DNA of 7,694 nt, taken from positions 1 through 7,694 of the forward strand of contig JABMMR010000267.1 in NCBI GenBank assembly GCA_013205525.1, given 5' to 3'. The DNA is from Burkholderiales bacterium (GTDB lineage: Bacteria; Pseudomonadota; Gammaproteobacteria; Burkholderiales; Burkholderiaceae_C). The translations under genes were made by a program, and so were the position numbers. Under the pieces are notes generated by a model. That model was not told the DNA's origin. It searched no databases and saw only the letters and a list, made by a program, of their open reading frames with translations. Positions 1 through 6,164 of this stretch are shown one piece after another; position 1 is the stretch's first letter; each line of letters opens with the position of its first letter.

Positions 1-1
1 C

Positions 2-2881
2 TACCAAGCCCAAGAACTATTGGGCAAAGATGCTTGGCGAAGCCATGTAGCGCAGGCTTTGTTGACAGCGCAAGCCAACAAACACATGAAAGGCTCACGT
101 GCCGATTACTTTGCCAACTGGGTTAGCGCGCTGCAAGCTTGGGCTGAAAAAGACCGCCCTATTCCTGTGAAAACTTTAGAACGTTTTGGTTTGGCGCAAT
201 TGCAAAACAAAGGCTGGCCGCAGGCGCAAGACCACCCGGTGTTTGCCCACATCGATGCACTGCTGTCACTGCATAAAGACAAGCCGGCCTTTAAAGACCA
301 TCTAGCAGCCCATGCCGCGGTGCAGCTGAGGCTGGCCTACCAGCAAGCCAAGTTACAGCAATCGGTGTTTGATTTTCAGGACTTGCTGCAGCGGTTGCAC
401 ATGGCCTTGCACGCCGACCAAGGCGAGATGGCGGCGGCCATTCGGGCTCAGTATCCGGTGGCCATGGTCGATGAATTCCAAGACACCGATCCTTGGCAAT
501 ACCAAAGCTTGGACCGCATTTACAACACCGATTGTGTGGAGCCGCACAACGCCTGGGTGATGATTGGCGACCCCAAGCAAGCCATTTACAGCTTTCGCGG
601 TGCAGACCTCAGTACCTATTTGCAAGCGCGTGACGCTGCGCTGGTAAACGACCCCAAGGCGGTGCACAGCTTGGACAGCAATTTCCGCTCTGCGCCTAGC
701 TTGGTGCGCGCCCTCAACCATGTGTTTGGTCAAGCCCCCCAAGCCTTTTCCACCGCTCTGGGTCATATCGATTACGTTGCCGTCAAAAGTCGCAGTCAAG
801 CGCAAACCTTAAGCAACGTAGGCGGCGCTTTTGCGCGTGCTTTGAATGTGTTGTACCTGCCGGTGCCGCCCGACAGCGAAAAGGTCTATTGGGCGGCTCC
901 CCCGCATCTGCATCAGATGGCAGAGGGTTTCGCCTCCACCATGGTCAGCTTGCTGGAACAACATAGCGATATTGCGCCAGGCGATATGGCGGTGCTGGTG
1001 CGCAGCCACGCCCATGCCAAAACCATGCAAGCGGCCTTGCGCGCGCGCCAGTTGCCCAGTGTGTTTTTGTCAGACAACGCCAATGTCTACCAAAGCGAAG
1101 AAGCGCTGGACCTGTGGCGGGTGCTGCGCGCCGTTGCAACGCCCAGACACACCAGCTGGATGCGCAGTGCCTTGGTTTGCCGTTTGTGGGGCTTTTCAAA
1201 TGCGCAGTTGCCTGGTGTGTTGCAAGACCTTAGCCACGCCGATGTGCTGGCCGAGTCGGGCCAGCGTTGGTTAGCGCAGTGGCAAAAACAAGGCGTGTTG
1301 CCCATGCTCTACAGCTGGATGCATGAGCAGCATATTGCGGCGCGCTTGCTGGCCATGCCCGAGGGTGAGCGCCGCTTAACCAATCTGCTGCATTTGGGCG
1401 AGTTGCTGCAAGACGCCAGCCAACATTTGCAAGGCCCTGAGGCTTTGCTTGCCTACCTGCAAGACCAGTTGCAGGCCAGCAGCAGCAACCCAGAGACGCA
1501 AAAAATGCGTTTGGAAACCGATGCCCAATGCGTGCAAATCATCACTTTTCACAAAAGCAAGGGCTTGGAATACCCCTTGGTTTTCGTGCCGTTTTTGGGC
1601 AGTTTTTCGGCTCAAGAAAAAGGCTCGAGCAAGCCCACTGACGACGACGAAGAGGTGCCCGACCTCACCGAGTCCACCATCGACGAAGACATGCGCTTGC
1701 TCTACGTGGCCCTCACCCGAGCCAAGCGCGGCTTGTGGCTGGGCCTGGCCCCCACGAAATTTGCGGTCATGGGCAGCAAAGGCAAGGAAGTCAAACTCAG
1801 CGCGGTGTCGCGCTTGCTGCAGCGCCAGTCCCGCGACGACTTAGAGGCGCGCTTGCATGCCGCTTGGGGCGCATGTGAAGACATTTCCATCAGCCTTATG
1901 CCCGCCCCGCAGCAGACGCCTTACCAAAGCCAAAGCGTTCAAGTGCAGGCGCAAGCCGCGTTAAGCCCCCAGCGTACTGCGCACAAGTTTTGGTGGACCG
2001 CGAGTTTCAGCAGCCTCACGCAAGGCTTGGAGTCTGCCGCATTGCAGACAACCCACCCAAGCAACCAACCCAACACCAGCGCCCATGCCGACGCTCTGTC
2101 CAGTAACTTGGCTTGGCAAAGCTTTCCCGCAGGTGCGCGCTACGGCACCTTGCTGCATGATTTATTGCAATACCAAGCACAAAACGCTTGGCCACTGATG
2201 CAGGCGGGCGCGGCCACATCCGCAGTTCAAGACAAGACCTGGCAAGCGCTGGTGAAACGCAAAACCGATTACTTGCAACTGCCCTTATCCGCCCAAGCCA
2301 TGTTGCTGCCTTGGTTGGAAAACATTATTTCCACCCCTTTGCCTTTGATGGCCGCTGACACACCCCCTGATCGTTTGGCGGCACCTTTGGAGTTGCAGCA
2401 TCTCCAGCCCGAACAGATGTGGGCAGAAATGGAGTTCAGCCTGCCCGTGGGTCAACTCAGCAGCATGGAACTCGATGGGCTGATTCAGCGCCATGTCTTG
2501 CCAGGCCAGGACAGACCCGCTTTGCAAGCCAAAGTCATGCAGGGCATGCTCACCGGTTTCATGGATTTGGTGCTGCAACACGAGGGTCGTTTTTGGGTGC
2601 TGGACTACAAATCCAACTTGCTGGCGGACTACCAAGTACAGCCTTTGAGCGAGGCGGTCTTGGCCAAACGCTATGAAGTTCAGTATGTGCTGTACACCTT
2701 GGCCTTGCACCGTTTGCTTCAATCTCGGCTGCCCGATTACAACTATGAACAACACATGGGCGGTGCCATTTACCTGTTTTTACGCGGCATCGATTCGCCC
2801 CAAGCCGGCGTTCATGCGCTGCGCCCCGCGTGGGCCTTGATCGATCAGCTCGACAGCCTTTTTGCCAAGACTGCGCCATGA
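2..2881 (+). CDS. recB: RecBCD subunit beta: 3'-5' helicase and nuclease RecB (5' end outside window)
   Basis: RecB is the UvrD/Rep-type (SF1A) 3'-5' motor and the only nuclease of RecBCD, which processes double-strand breaks and loads RecA. The frame is open from base 2, so about 959 residues are visible. The Walker A motif and roughly 250 N-terminal residues must lie upstream (family usual length about 1,200). Seen in order: motif II DEFQDT (470-487); motif III with GDPKQAIYSFRG (566-601); motif IV SNFRS (near 680); motif V TFHKSKGLEYP (1544-1576); motif VI LLYVALTRAK (1697-1726). The C-terminal PD-(D/E)XK nuclease domain follows: GTLLHDLL with the metal-binding His at 2156-2158, GFMDL with Asp at 2564-2566, LDYKSN with Asp at 2603-2605 and Lys at 2609-2611, then a YEVQY motif (2672-2686). 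These match the E. coli RecB His/Asp/Asp/Lys catalytic set, so the nuclease looks intact. The linker between motifs V and VI is short and acidic. The stop overlaps the recD start. Confidence 0.97.
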   Translation, partial: YQAQELLGKDAWRSHVAQALLTAQANKHMKGSRADYFANWVSALQAWAEKDRPIPVKTLERFGLAQLQNKGWPQAQDHPVFAHIDALLSLHKDKPAFKDHLAAHAAVQLRLAYQQAKLQQSVFDFQDLLQRLHMALHADQGEMAAAIRAQYPVAMVDEFQDTDPWQYQSLDRIYNTDCVEPHNAWVMIGDPKQAIYSFRGADLSTYLQARDAALVNDPKAVHSLDSNFRSAPSLVRALNHVFGQAPQAFSTALGHIDYVAVKSRSQAQTLSNVGGAFARALNVLYLPVPPDSEKVYWAAPPHLHQMAEGFASTMVSLLEQHSDIAPGDMAVLVRSHAHAKTMQAALRARQLPSVFLSDNANVYQSEEALDLWRVLRAVATPRHTSWMRSALVCRLWGFSNAQLPGVLQDLSHADVLAESGQRWLAQWQKQGVLPMLYSWMHEQHIAARLLAMPEGERRLTNLLHLGELLQDASQHLQGPEALLAYLQDQLQASSSNPETQKMRLETDAQCVQIITFHKSKGLEYPLVFVPFLGSFSAQEKGSSKPTDDDEEVPDLTESTIDEDMRLLYVALTRAKRGLWLGLAPTKFAVMGSKGKEVKLSAVSRLLQRQSRDDLEARLHAAWGACEDISISLMPAPQQTPYQSQSVQVQAQAALSPQRTAHKFWWTASFSSLTQGLESAALQTTHPSNQPNTSAHADALSSNLAWQSFPAGARYGTLLHDLLQYQAQNAWPLMQAGAATSAVQDKTWQALVKRKTDYLQLPLSAQAMLLPWLENIISTPLPLMAADTPPDRLAAPLELQHLQPEQMWAEMEFSLPVGQLSSMELDGLIQRHVLPGQDRPALQAKVMQGMLTGFMDLVLQHEGRFWVLDYKSNLLADYQVQPLSEAVLAKRYEVQYVLYTLALHRLLQSRLPDYNYEQHMGGAIYLFLRGIDSPQAGVHALRPAWALIDQLDSLFAKTAP

Positions 2882-4605
2882 AACTCTCTGAACTGCTGCA
2901 AACCGGCTGGCGTGACACCACGCTCACACCGCTGGGCGATTTGGACATCGCCTTGGTCCATATGCTCCAGCAGTTGCAACCCAGCAGCGATGCTCGCCAC
3001 CTGTGGCTGGCCGCCTTGGCCAGCCACCAATGGGGGCGCGGCCACGCCTGCCTCGATCTGCAGGCATGGCCAGACTCAGCTGCACAGTTGCTGGGCTGGA
3101 GCGCGACCGCGCTGGCGGCCTTGCCGTCAGATCTAGCCTCAGGTTTACCCGACATGCCTTGGACCACAGGCGAGGCCTCACCCTTGGTGGTCGATGGCCT
3201 GCGCCTGTATTTGCGCCGCGCTTGGCAAGCCGAACAAAGCATACGCAGCCATCTGGTGGCCATGCAACAAAGCCGGGTGCCGCCGCCCGATTTAGCGCAA
3301 CAACTCACCCTGTTATTTGGCGACGACCCCAACGACCGGCAGCGCCTTGCCAGCGCACACGCCGCGCAAAATGCGCTCACCCTGATCACCGGCGGGCCAG
3401 GAACAGGCAAAACCACCACGGTGGTGAAACTCTTGCGCATCTTGCAAGCGGGCAGCGCCGCGCCGTTGCGCACCCTGCTGGCCGCACCCACGGGGAAGGC
3501 TGCTGCGCGCTTGATGCAAGCCATGACCCAAGCACGCGCCAGCCTCAGCCCGCAAGAGGCGGCTTGTTTGCCCACCAGCGCGCAGACCCTGCACAAGTTG
3601 CTGTACGCACCCCACGGCGCGCAGCCTCATCTGGAGGCCGACGTCATCGTGGTGGATGAAGCCTCCATGATCGATTTAGAGCTCATGGCGCGACTGCTCA
3701 AAGCCGTGCCAGCGCAGTCGCGTTTGGTGCTCTTGGGTGACAAGGATCAACTCGCCTCGGTCCAAGCCGGCGCGGTCATGGCCCAGCTGTGCCAAGCCCC
3801 TTGGCTACAAAAACACATCATGGGTCTGACACACAGCCACCGCTTTGACCCCGACCAAGGCATAGGCGCTTGGGCGCGCAGCTGCAACGCGGGAGACAGC
3901 GCAGGCTTGCAGCAGTTGTGGCAAGCAGCGCCAACGGGTTGCTGGTCAGGCACATCCTCGGTCAGCCAATTGAGCAGCCCCCAAAGCGCGGTGCCCGACC
4001 TGCTGCCATCGGTGGCTCTGGGCTTTGCCGATTGGTTGCATCTGCTCGCGCCGCACCAACAAGGCTTGGCCTGTAACGATGCCCAAGCCTTGGCCTTGCT
4101 GCAAAGCTTTGGCCGCGTGGGCGTTTTGTGCGCCTTGCGTGAAGGGCCTTGGGGCGTCAATCATTTCAATTTGCAACTGCAACAAGCCATGGGCTTTGCC
4201 CATACCGAGTGGTTCATCGGACGCCCCGTCATGGCCAGGCGTAACGACTATGCACTGGGCTTGATGAACGGCGATTTAGGCCTGTGCTTGCCCACCTCGG
4301 TCGAGGGCGAGTTGCGCCTGCGGGTGGCGTTTACCGATGGCCAAGGAGGGGTGCGCTGGTTGCTGCCCTCTCGCCTTGAAGCCATTGACACGGTGTTTGC
4401 CATGACGGTGCACCAATCGCAAGGCTCTGAATTCGAGCAAGTGCTGCTGGTCTTGACCGACGTGGCCACGCCCGTGCTGACCCGTGAATTGATCTACACC
4501 GGCATGACCCGTGCGCGTGAAAAATTATGTGTTTGGGCACCCACACCCAGCTTGCTGATGCAAGCCATCACGGCCACCGTGGTGCGCAGCGGGGGCTTGG
4601 CCTAG
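2878..4605 (+). CDS. recD: RecBCD subunit alpha: 5'-3' helicase RecD
   Basis: RecD is the 5'-3' SF1B motor of RecBCD and regulates the nuclease and Chi response. The product is 575 aa, near the E. coli length (608). Visible motifs: Walker A GGPGTGKTTT at residues 172-181; the motif Ia-like APTGKAAARL around residue 203; Walker B VVDEAS at 258-263; motif III LLGDKDQL near 285; an Arg-containing SHRF motif at 320-323; motif V TVHQSQGSEF at 510-519; motif VI YTGMTRAREKL at about 540-550. All key helicase residues are present, so the protein looks functional. I chose the ATG at 2878 because it overlaps the recB TGA (ATGA), a classic translational-coupling arrangement; no Shine-Dalgarno sequence is evident in front. 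An in-frame start further upstream (2830) would run inside recB and is unlikely. The N-terminal ~150 residues are less conserved and correspond to the RecC-interacting domain by family analogy. Confidence 0.97.
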   Translation: MKLSELLQTGWRDTTLTPLGDLDIALVHMLQQLQPSSDARHLWLAALASHQWGRGHACLDLQAWPDSAAQLLGWSATALAALPSDLASGLPDMPWTTGEASPLVVDGLRLYLRRAWQAEQSIRSHLVAMQQSRVPPPDLAQQLTLLFGDDPNDRQRLASAHAAQNALTLITGGPGTGKTTTVVKLLRILQAGSAAPLRTLLAAPTGKAAARLMQAMTQARASLSPQEAACLPTSAQTLHKLLYAPHGAQPHLEADVIVVDEASMIDLELMARLLKAVPAQSRLVLLGDKDQLASVQAGAVMAQLCQAPWLQKHIMGLTHSHRFDPDQGIGAWARSCNAGDSAGLQQLWQAAPTGCWSGTSSVSQLSSPQSAVPDLLPSVALGFADWLHLLAPHQQGLACNDAQALALLQSFGRVGVLCALREGPWGVNHFNLQLQQAMGFAHTEWFIGRPVMARRNDYALGLMNGDLGLCLPTSVEGELRLRVAFTDGQGGVRWLLPSRLEAIDTVFAMTVHQSQGSEFEQVLLVLTDVATPVLTRELIYTGMTRAREKLCVWAPTPSLLMQAITATVVRSGGLA

Positions 4606-4636
4606 ACCCGCTTGTTTATATGAAGCGATACCCAAT

Positions 4637-4651
4637 TGAGAAAACATCTCA
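4637..4651. repeat. Short inverted repeat upstream of the toxin gene
   Basis: TGAGA (4637-4641) and TCTCA (4647-4651) are exact inverted arms around the five-base loop AAACA. The stem is short, A+T-rich and has no following T-run, so it is a poor terminator for recD. It overlaps one candidate -35 box and could be a second weak protein-binding site, or chance. Confidence 0.25.
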
Positions 4652-4662
4652 TTGACTATATA

Positions 4663-4677
4663 TGCCACTAAGTGGCA
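4663..4677. promoter_or_regulatory. Perfect 15-bp palindrome, likely antitoxin operator
   Basis: TGCCACT-A-AGTGGCA is an exact inverted repeat with 7-base arms around one central base. It overlaps the candidate promoter and ends 9 bases before the toxin ATG. HTH antitoxins of the HigA type usually repress their own operon through such a palindrome at the promoter, so this is the natural operator. It also contains the GTG (4672) that could serve as an alternative toxin start. Its role is inferred from position and symmetry. Confidence 0.55.
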
Positions 4678-4686
4678 CAATACGCC

Positions 4687-5064
4687 ATGAGGCGCGTTTT
4701 TAAGACTCGATACTTCGCTCGCTGGATGCGCAAAACTGAACTCAGCGATGAAGCGCTCTGCTCTGCGGTTGTCGAAATGGCACAGGGGTTAATCGACGCA
4801 GACCTTGGCGGTGGTGTGGTTAAAAAACGCGTTGGAGTTTCTGGCCGTGGCAAAAGGGGTGGAGCCCGAACATTGGTCGCAACCAACAAGGGCAACCGCT
4901 GGTTTTTTGTCTACGGCTTTGAAAAAAATGACCGTGCCAACATCGCAGACGATGAACTTGAAGCGTTGAAAGAATTGGCTGAGCAACTTTTAGCCAGAAC
5001 GGGAAAACAGTTGGCTCAGGCCTTGAATGATGGAACCTTAAGTGAGATATGCCATGACCACTAA
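4687..5064 (+). CDS. Type II toxin, RelE/HigB-like family (PF06296 type)
   Basis: The product is 125 aa and resembles the RelE/HigB-like toxins that pair with a downstream HTH antitoxin; members are expected to be ribosome-dependent mRNA interferases acting in the cytoplasm. Supporting features are the opening MRRVFKTRYFARWMRK, a Gly/Lys/Arg-rich core from about residue 41 to 65 (GGGVVKKRV, then GRGKRGGARTLVA), the hydrophobic strand RWFFVYGFEK at 71-80, and a C-terminal helix ending near SEICHDH. This order is what I recall for the family. The ATG at 4687 gives the N-terminus usual for the family; a GTG at 4672 would add five residues (VAQYA) but falls inside the palindrome. No clear Shine-Dalgarno precedes either start. 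G+C is lower than in recBD (a 60-base block at 4921 counts 43%), which suggests acquisition. The last 11 bases overlap the antitoxin gene. I did not assign catalytic residues. Confidence 0.85.
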   Translation: MRRVFKTRYFARWMRKTELSDEALCSAVVEMAQGLIDADLGGGVVKKRVGVSGRGKRGGARTLVATNKGNRWFFVYGFEKNDRANIADDELEALKELAEQLLARTGKQLAQALNDGTLSEICHDH

Positions 5065-5377
5065 ATCTAAGGCCAAGAGCCAAATTTTTGAAGCAGTCCA
5101 CGAAACTGTCAGCGATCTTCATCGCCTTGGCTTCATTGATAAACGCAAGATGCGAAAATTTGATGTGCTGTGCTTGGACCCCATACCTGCTTACGACAGC
5201 GAAAAAATTCGCGCTCTGAGGGATCATCTTCAGTTGAGCCAAGCTGTTTTGGCTTCAGTGTTGAACACCAGTATTTCAACTGTTCGAAAATGGGAGATTG
5301 GCGACAAGCATCCAAGCGGTCCCTCATTGAAGTTGCTGAACCTTCTTGACCGCAAAGGCTTGGAAGCGATTATTTGA
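5054..5377 (+). CDS. HTH (XRE/HigA-type) antitoxin
   Basis: The product is 107 aa. The C-terminal half holds a lambda-repressor-like helix-turn-helix: IRALRDHLQLSQ leads into helices over about residues 62-83 with SISTVRKWE as the recognition-helix region, followed by GDKHPSG and SLKLLNLL. The N-terminal half is charged (KSKAKSQIFEAVHE onward) and probably binds the toxin. By family knowledge it neutralises the upstream toxin and represses the operon; the palindrome at 4663-4677 is the likely target. The ATG at 5054 lies 11 bases inside the toxin gene, preceded by a Shine-Dalgarno-like AAGTGAG about 8 bases away. A GTG at 5042 in the same frame would overlap that site and is less likely. Toxin-first order with overlap is typical of higBA-like pairs. 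G+C is low (about 43-52% in lines I counted). Confidence 0.85.
   Translation: MTTKSKAKSQIFEAVHETVSDLHRLGFIDKRKMRKFDVLCLDPIPAYDSEKIRALRDHLQLSQAVLASVLNTSISTVRKWEIGDKHPSGPSLKLLNLLDRKGLEAII
5346..5373 (+). promoter_or_regulatory. Candidate promoter for the adhesin E-like gene
   Basis: TTGACC (5346-5351, five of six bases of the -35 consensus) is followed after 16 bases by GATTAT (5368-5373, four of six of the -10 consensus). It lies within the antitoxin's last codons and would start a short leader carrying AGGA at 5391. It would let the downstream genes be expressed independently of toxin-antitoxin repression. Consensus matching only. Confidence 0.3.
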
Positions 5378-5400
5378 TTGAAATACCCATAGGATGTGCT

Positions 5401-5796
5401 ATGCGCTGTAGAAAATGGATGCTTTTGCTGTGGTTGGCAAGCCTGCCCTGGCTGGCCTTGGCCGACTGGGAAGCGGTGGATGACAACTTCCTCGCGGTGG
5501 TCTACATTGACCCAGACAAAATACGCGCCAGCAGCGTGTTTCCCCAAGCTTGGCACCTTATAGATTTGCGCCAACGCGCCAAAACAGGGGCCATGTCGCG
5601 TTTGGCCTTGATGGAGTACGACTGCCAAGGCAAACGCCGGCGCACCTTGGCGTTTGCCTCCAAAGCTGAACCCATGGGCGAAGGCAAGACCTTGTTCACC
5701 AGTGCGGTGGCCACACCTTGGAAAGCCGTGGCAGCCGAAACGGTAGAACACAAAGTCTTGCTTATGCTGTGCGGGCAAAACTCAGGCAAACCTTGA
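5401..5796 (+). CDS. Secreted surface-adhesin E-like protein
   Basis: The product is a 131-aa exported protein. Residues 1-21 are a clear Sec signal peptide: Arg/Lys-containing start, a Leu/Trp-rich core, and an ALA cleavage site before DWEAV. No lipobox Cys is seen at the cleavage point, so it should be periplasmic or secreted. The mature part fits the small surface-adhesin E-like domain (named after Haemophilus protein E): an early Trp, the VVYIDPDKI strand, the MEYDC segment with Cys75, Trp107 in the TPW segment, and Cys124 near the end. The two mature cysteines could form a disulfide. The family is common and of unclear function in betaproteobacteria; adhesion is not shown here. The ATG at 5401 is chosen because AGGA sits 6 bases upstream and the signal peptide begins there; a TTG at 5374 would add nine poor residues. 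Nineteen bases separate it from the next gene. Confidence 0.75.
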   Translation: MRCRKWMLLLWLASLPWLALADWEAVDDNFLAVVYIDPDKIRASSVFPQAWHLIDLRQRAKTGAMSRLALMEYDCQGKRRRTLAFASKAEPMGEGKTLFTSAVATPWKAVAAETVEHKVLLMLCGQNSGKP

Positions 5797-5815
5797 TCTC
5801 TCACAGGAATTCTTT

Positions 5816-6154
5816 ATGCAAGTCACCCAACACACAAGCGATTTTTCCACCGCGCCCCAACTGATGCCGGAGCATATGTCGGCTATCGCCGCCCACGGCT
5901 TTCGCAGCATCATCAACAACCGCCCCGACATGGAAGGTGGCCCCGATCAACCCACCTCCGGCCAAATGCAAGCTGCCGCCCTTGCCGCGGGCTTAAGCTA
6001 CCACTACCTGCCCGTCATCAGCGGCAGCATCACCCCCGAGCAAGTGGTGCAAATGGCCGAGTTGGTTCAAACTGCGCCCAGCCCCGTGCTGGCTTTTTGC
6101 CGCAGCGGCGCGCGCTCCACCCAGTTGTGGATGATGGGTGCCTCCCACGACTGA
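5816..6154 (+). CDS. DUF442/TIGR01244 family protein (phosphatase-like or sulfur-transferase-like)
   Basis: The product is 112 aa, the usual length of a stand-alone domain related to the N-terminal part of Blh (beta-lactamase hydrolase-like) proteins, which has a dual-specificity-phosphatase-like fold. Visible: an N-terminal SDFSTAPQLMPEHM segment, FRSIINNRPD (N34-N35-R36-P37-D38), a Gln/Ala-rich helix, the strand LSYHYLPV, and the active-site loop VLAFCRSGARS with Cys95, Gly98 and Arg100. The loop has Cys and Arg five positions apart (C-x4-R) rather than the classical phosphatase C-x5-R; it also resembles the rhodanese loop, which explains the sulfur-transferase naming. Substrate is unknown. 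The start is supported by AGGA 7 bases upstream. No metallo-beta-lactamase or sulfur dioxygenase partner, often seen with this family, is in the window. The next gene is a sensor kinase starting just past or overlapping its 3' end. Confidence 0.85.
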   Translation: MQVTQHTSDFSTAPQLMPEHMSAIAAHGFRSIINNRPDMEGGPDQPTSGQMQAAALAAGLSYHYLPVISGSITPEQVVQMAELVQTAPSPVLAFCRSGARSTQLWMMGASHD

Positions 6155-6164
6155 TGCTTTTGCC

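Larger units (their letters stand above)
4636..4681 (+). promoter_or_regulatory. Candidate promoter of the toxin-antitoxin module
   Basis: This A+T-rich stretch follows recD. One reading is -35 TTGAGA (4636-4641), a 17-base spacer and -10 TATATG (4659-4664), with TATATA at 4657-4662 as a variant. The other is -35 TTGACT (4652-4657), an 18-base spacer and -10 CACAAT (4676-4681), which would put the transcript start almost on the toxin ATG at 4687. Either way the palindrome at 4663-4677 lies over the -10/start or within the spacer, where a bound repressor would block polymerase. The matches to consensus are moderate and not tested. Confidence 0.4.

Noticed and set aside
2..487. RecB lacking its Walker A motif, suggesting a broken gene
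   Set aside because: The frame is open to the window edge and the missing length fits the N-terminus lying upstream.
2559..3596. Long minus-strand open frame (345 codons) across the recB/recD junction
   Set aside because: It lies opposite two strongly supported helicase genes, is rich in Arg/Ala/Ser/Cys as expected of a G+C-rich antisense frame, and shows no recognisable domain.
4637..4660. Hairpin after recD as an intrinsic terminator
   Set aside because: The stem is only 5 bp and A+T-rich with no T-run after it.
4672..4686. GTG at 4672 as the toxin start
   Set aside because: It lies inside the palindrome, has no ribosome-binding site, and the ATG at 4687 gives the family-typical N-terminus; kept only as an alternative.
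4606..5400. Retron or other reverse-transcriptase defence element guarding RecBCD
   Set aside because: No reverse transcriptase, msr/msd-like repeat structure or effector is present; the two genes are an ordinary toxin-antitoxin pair.
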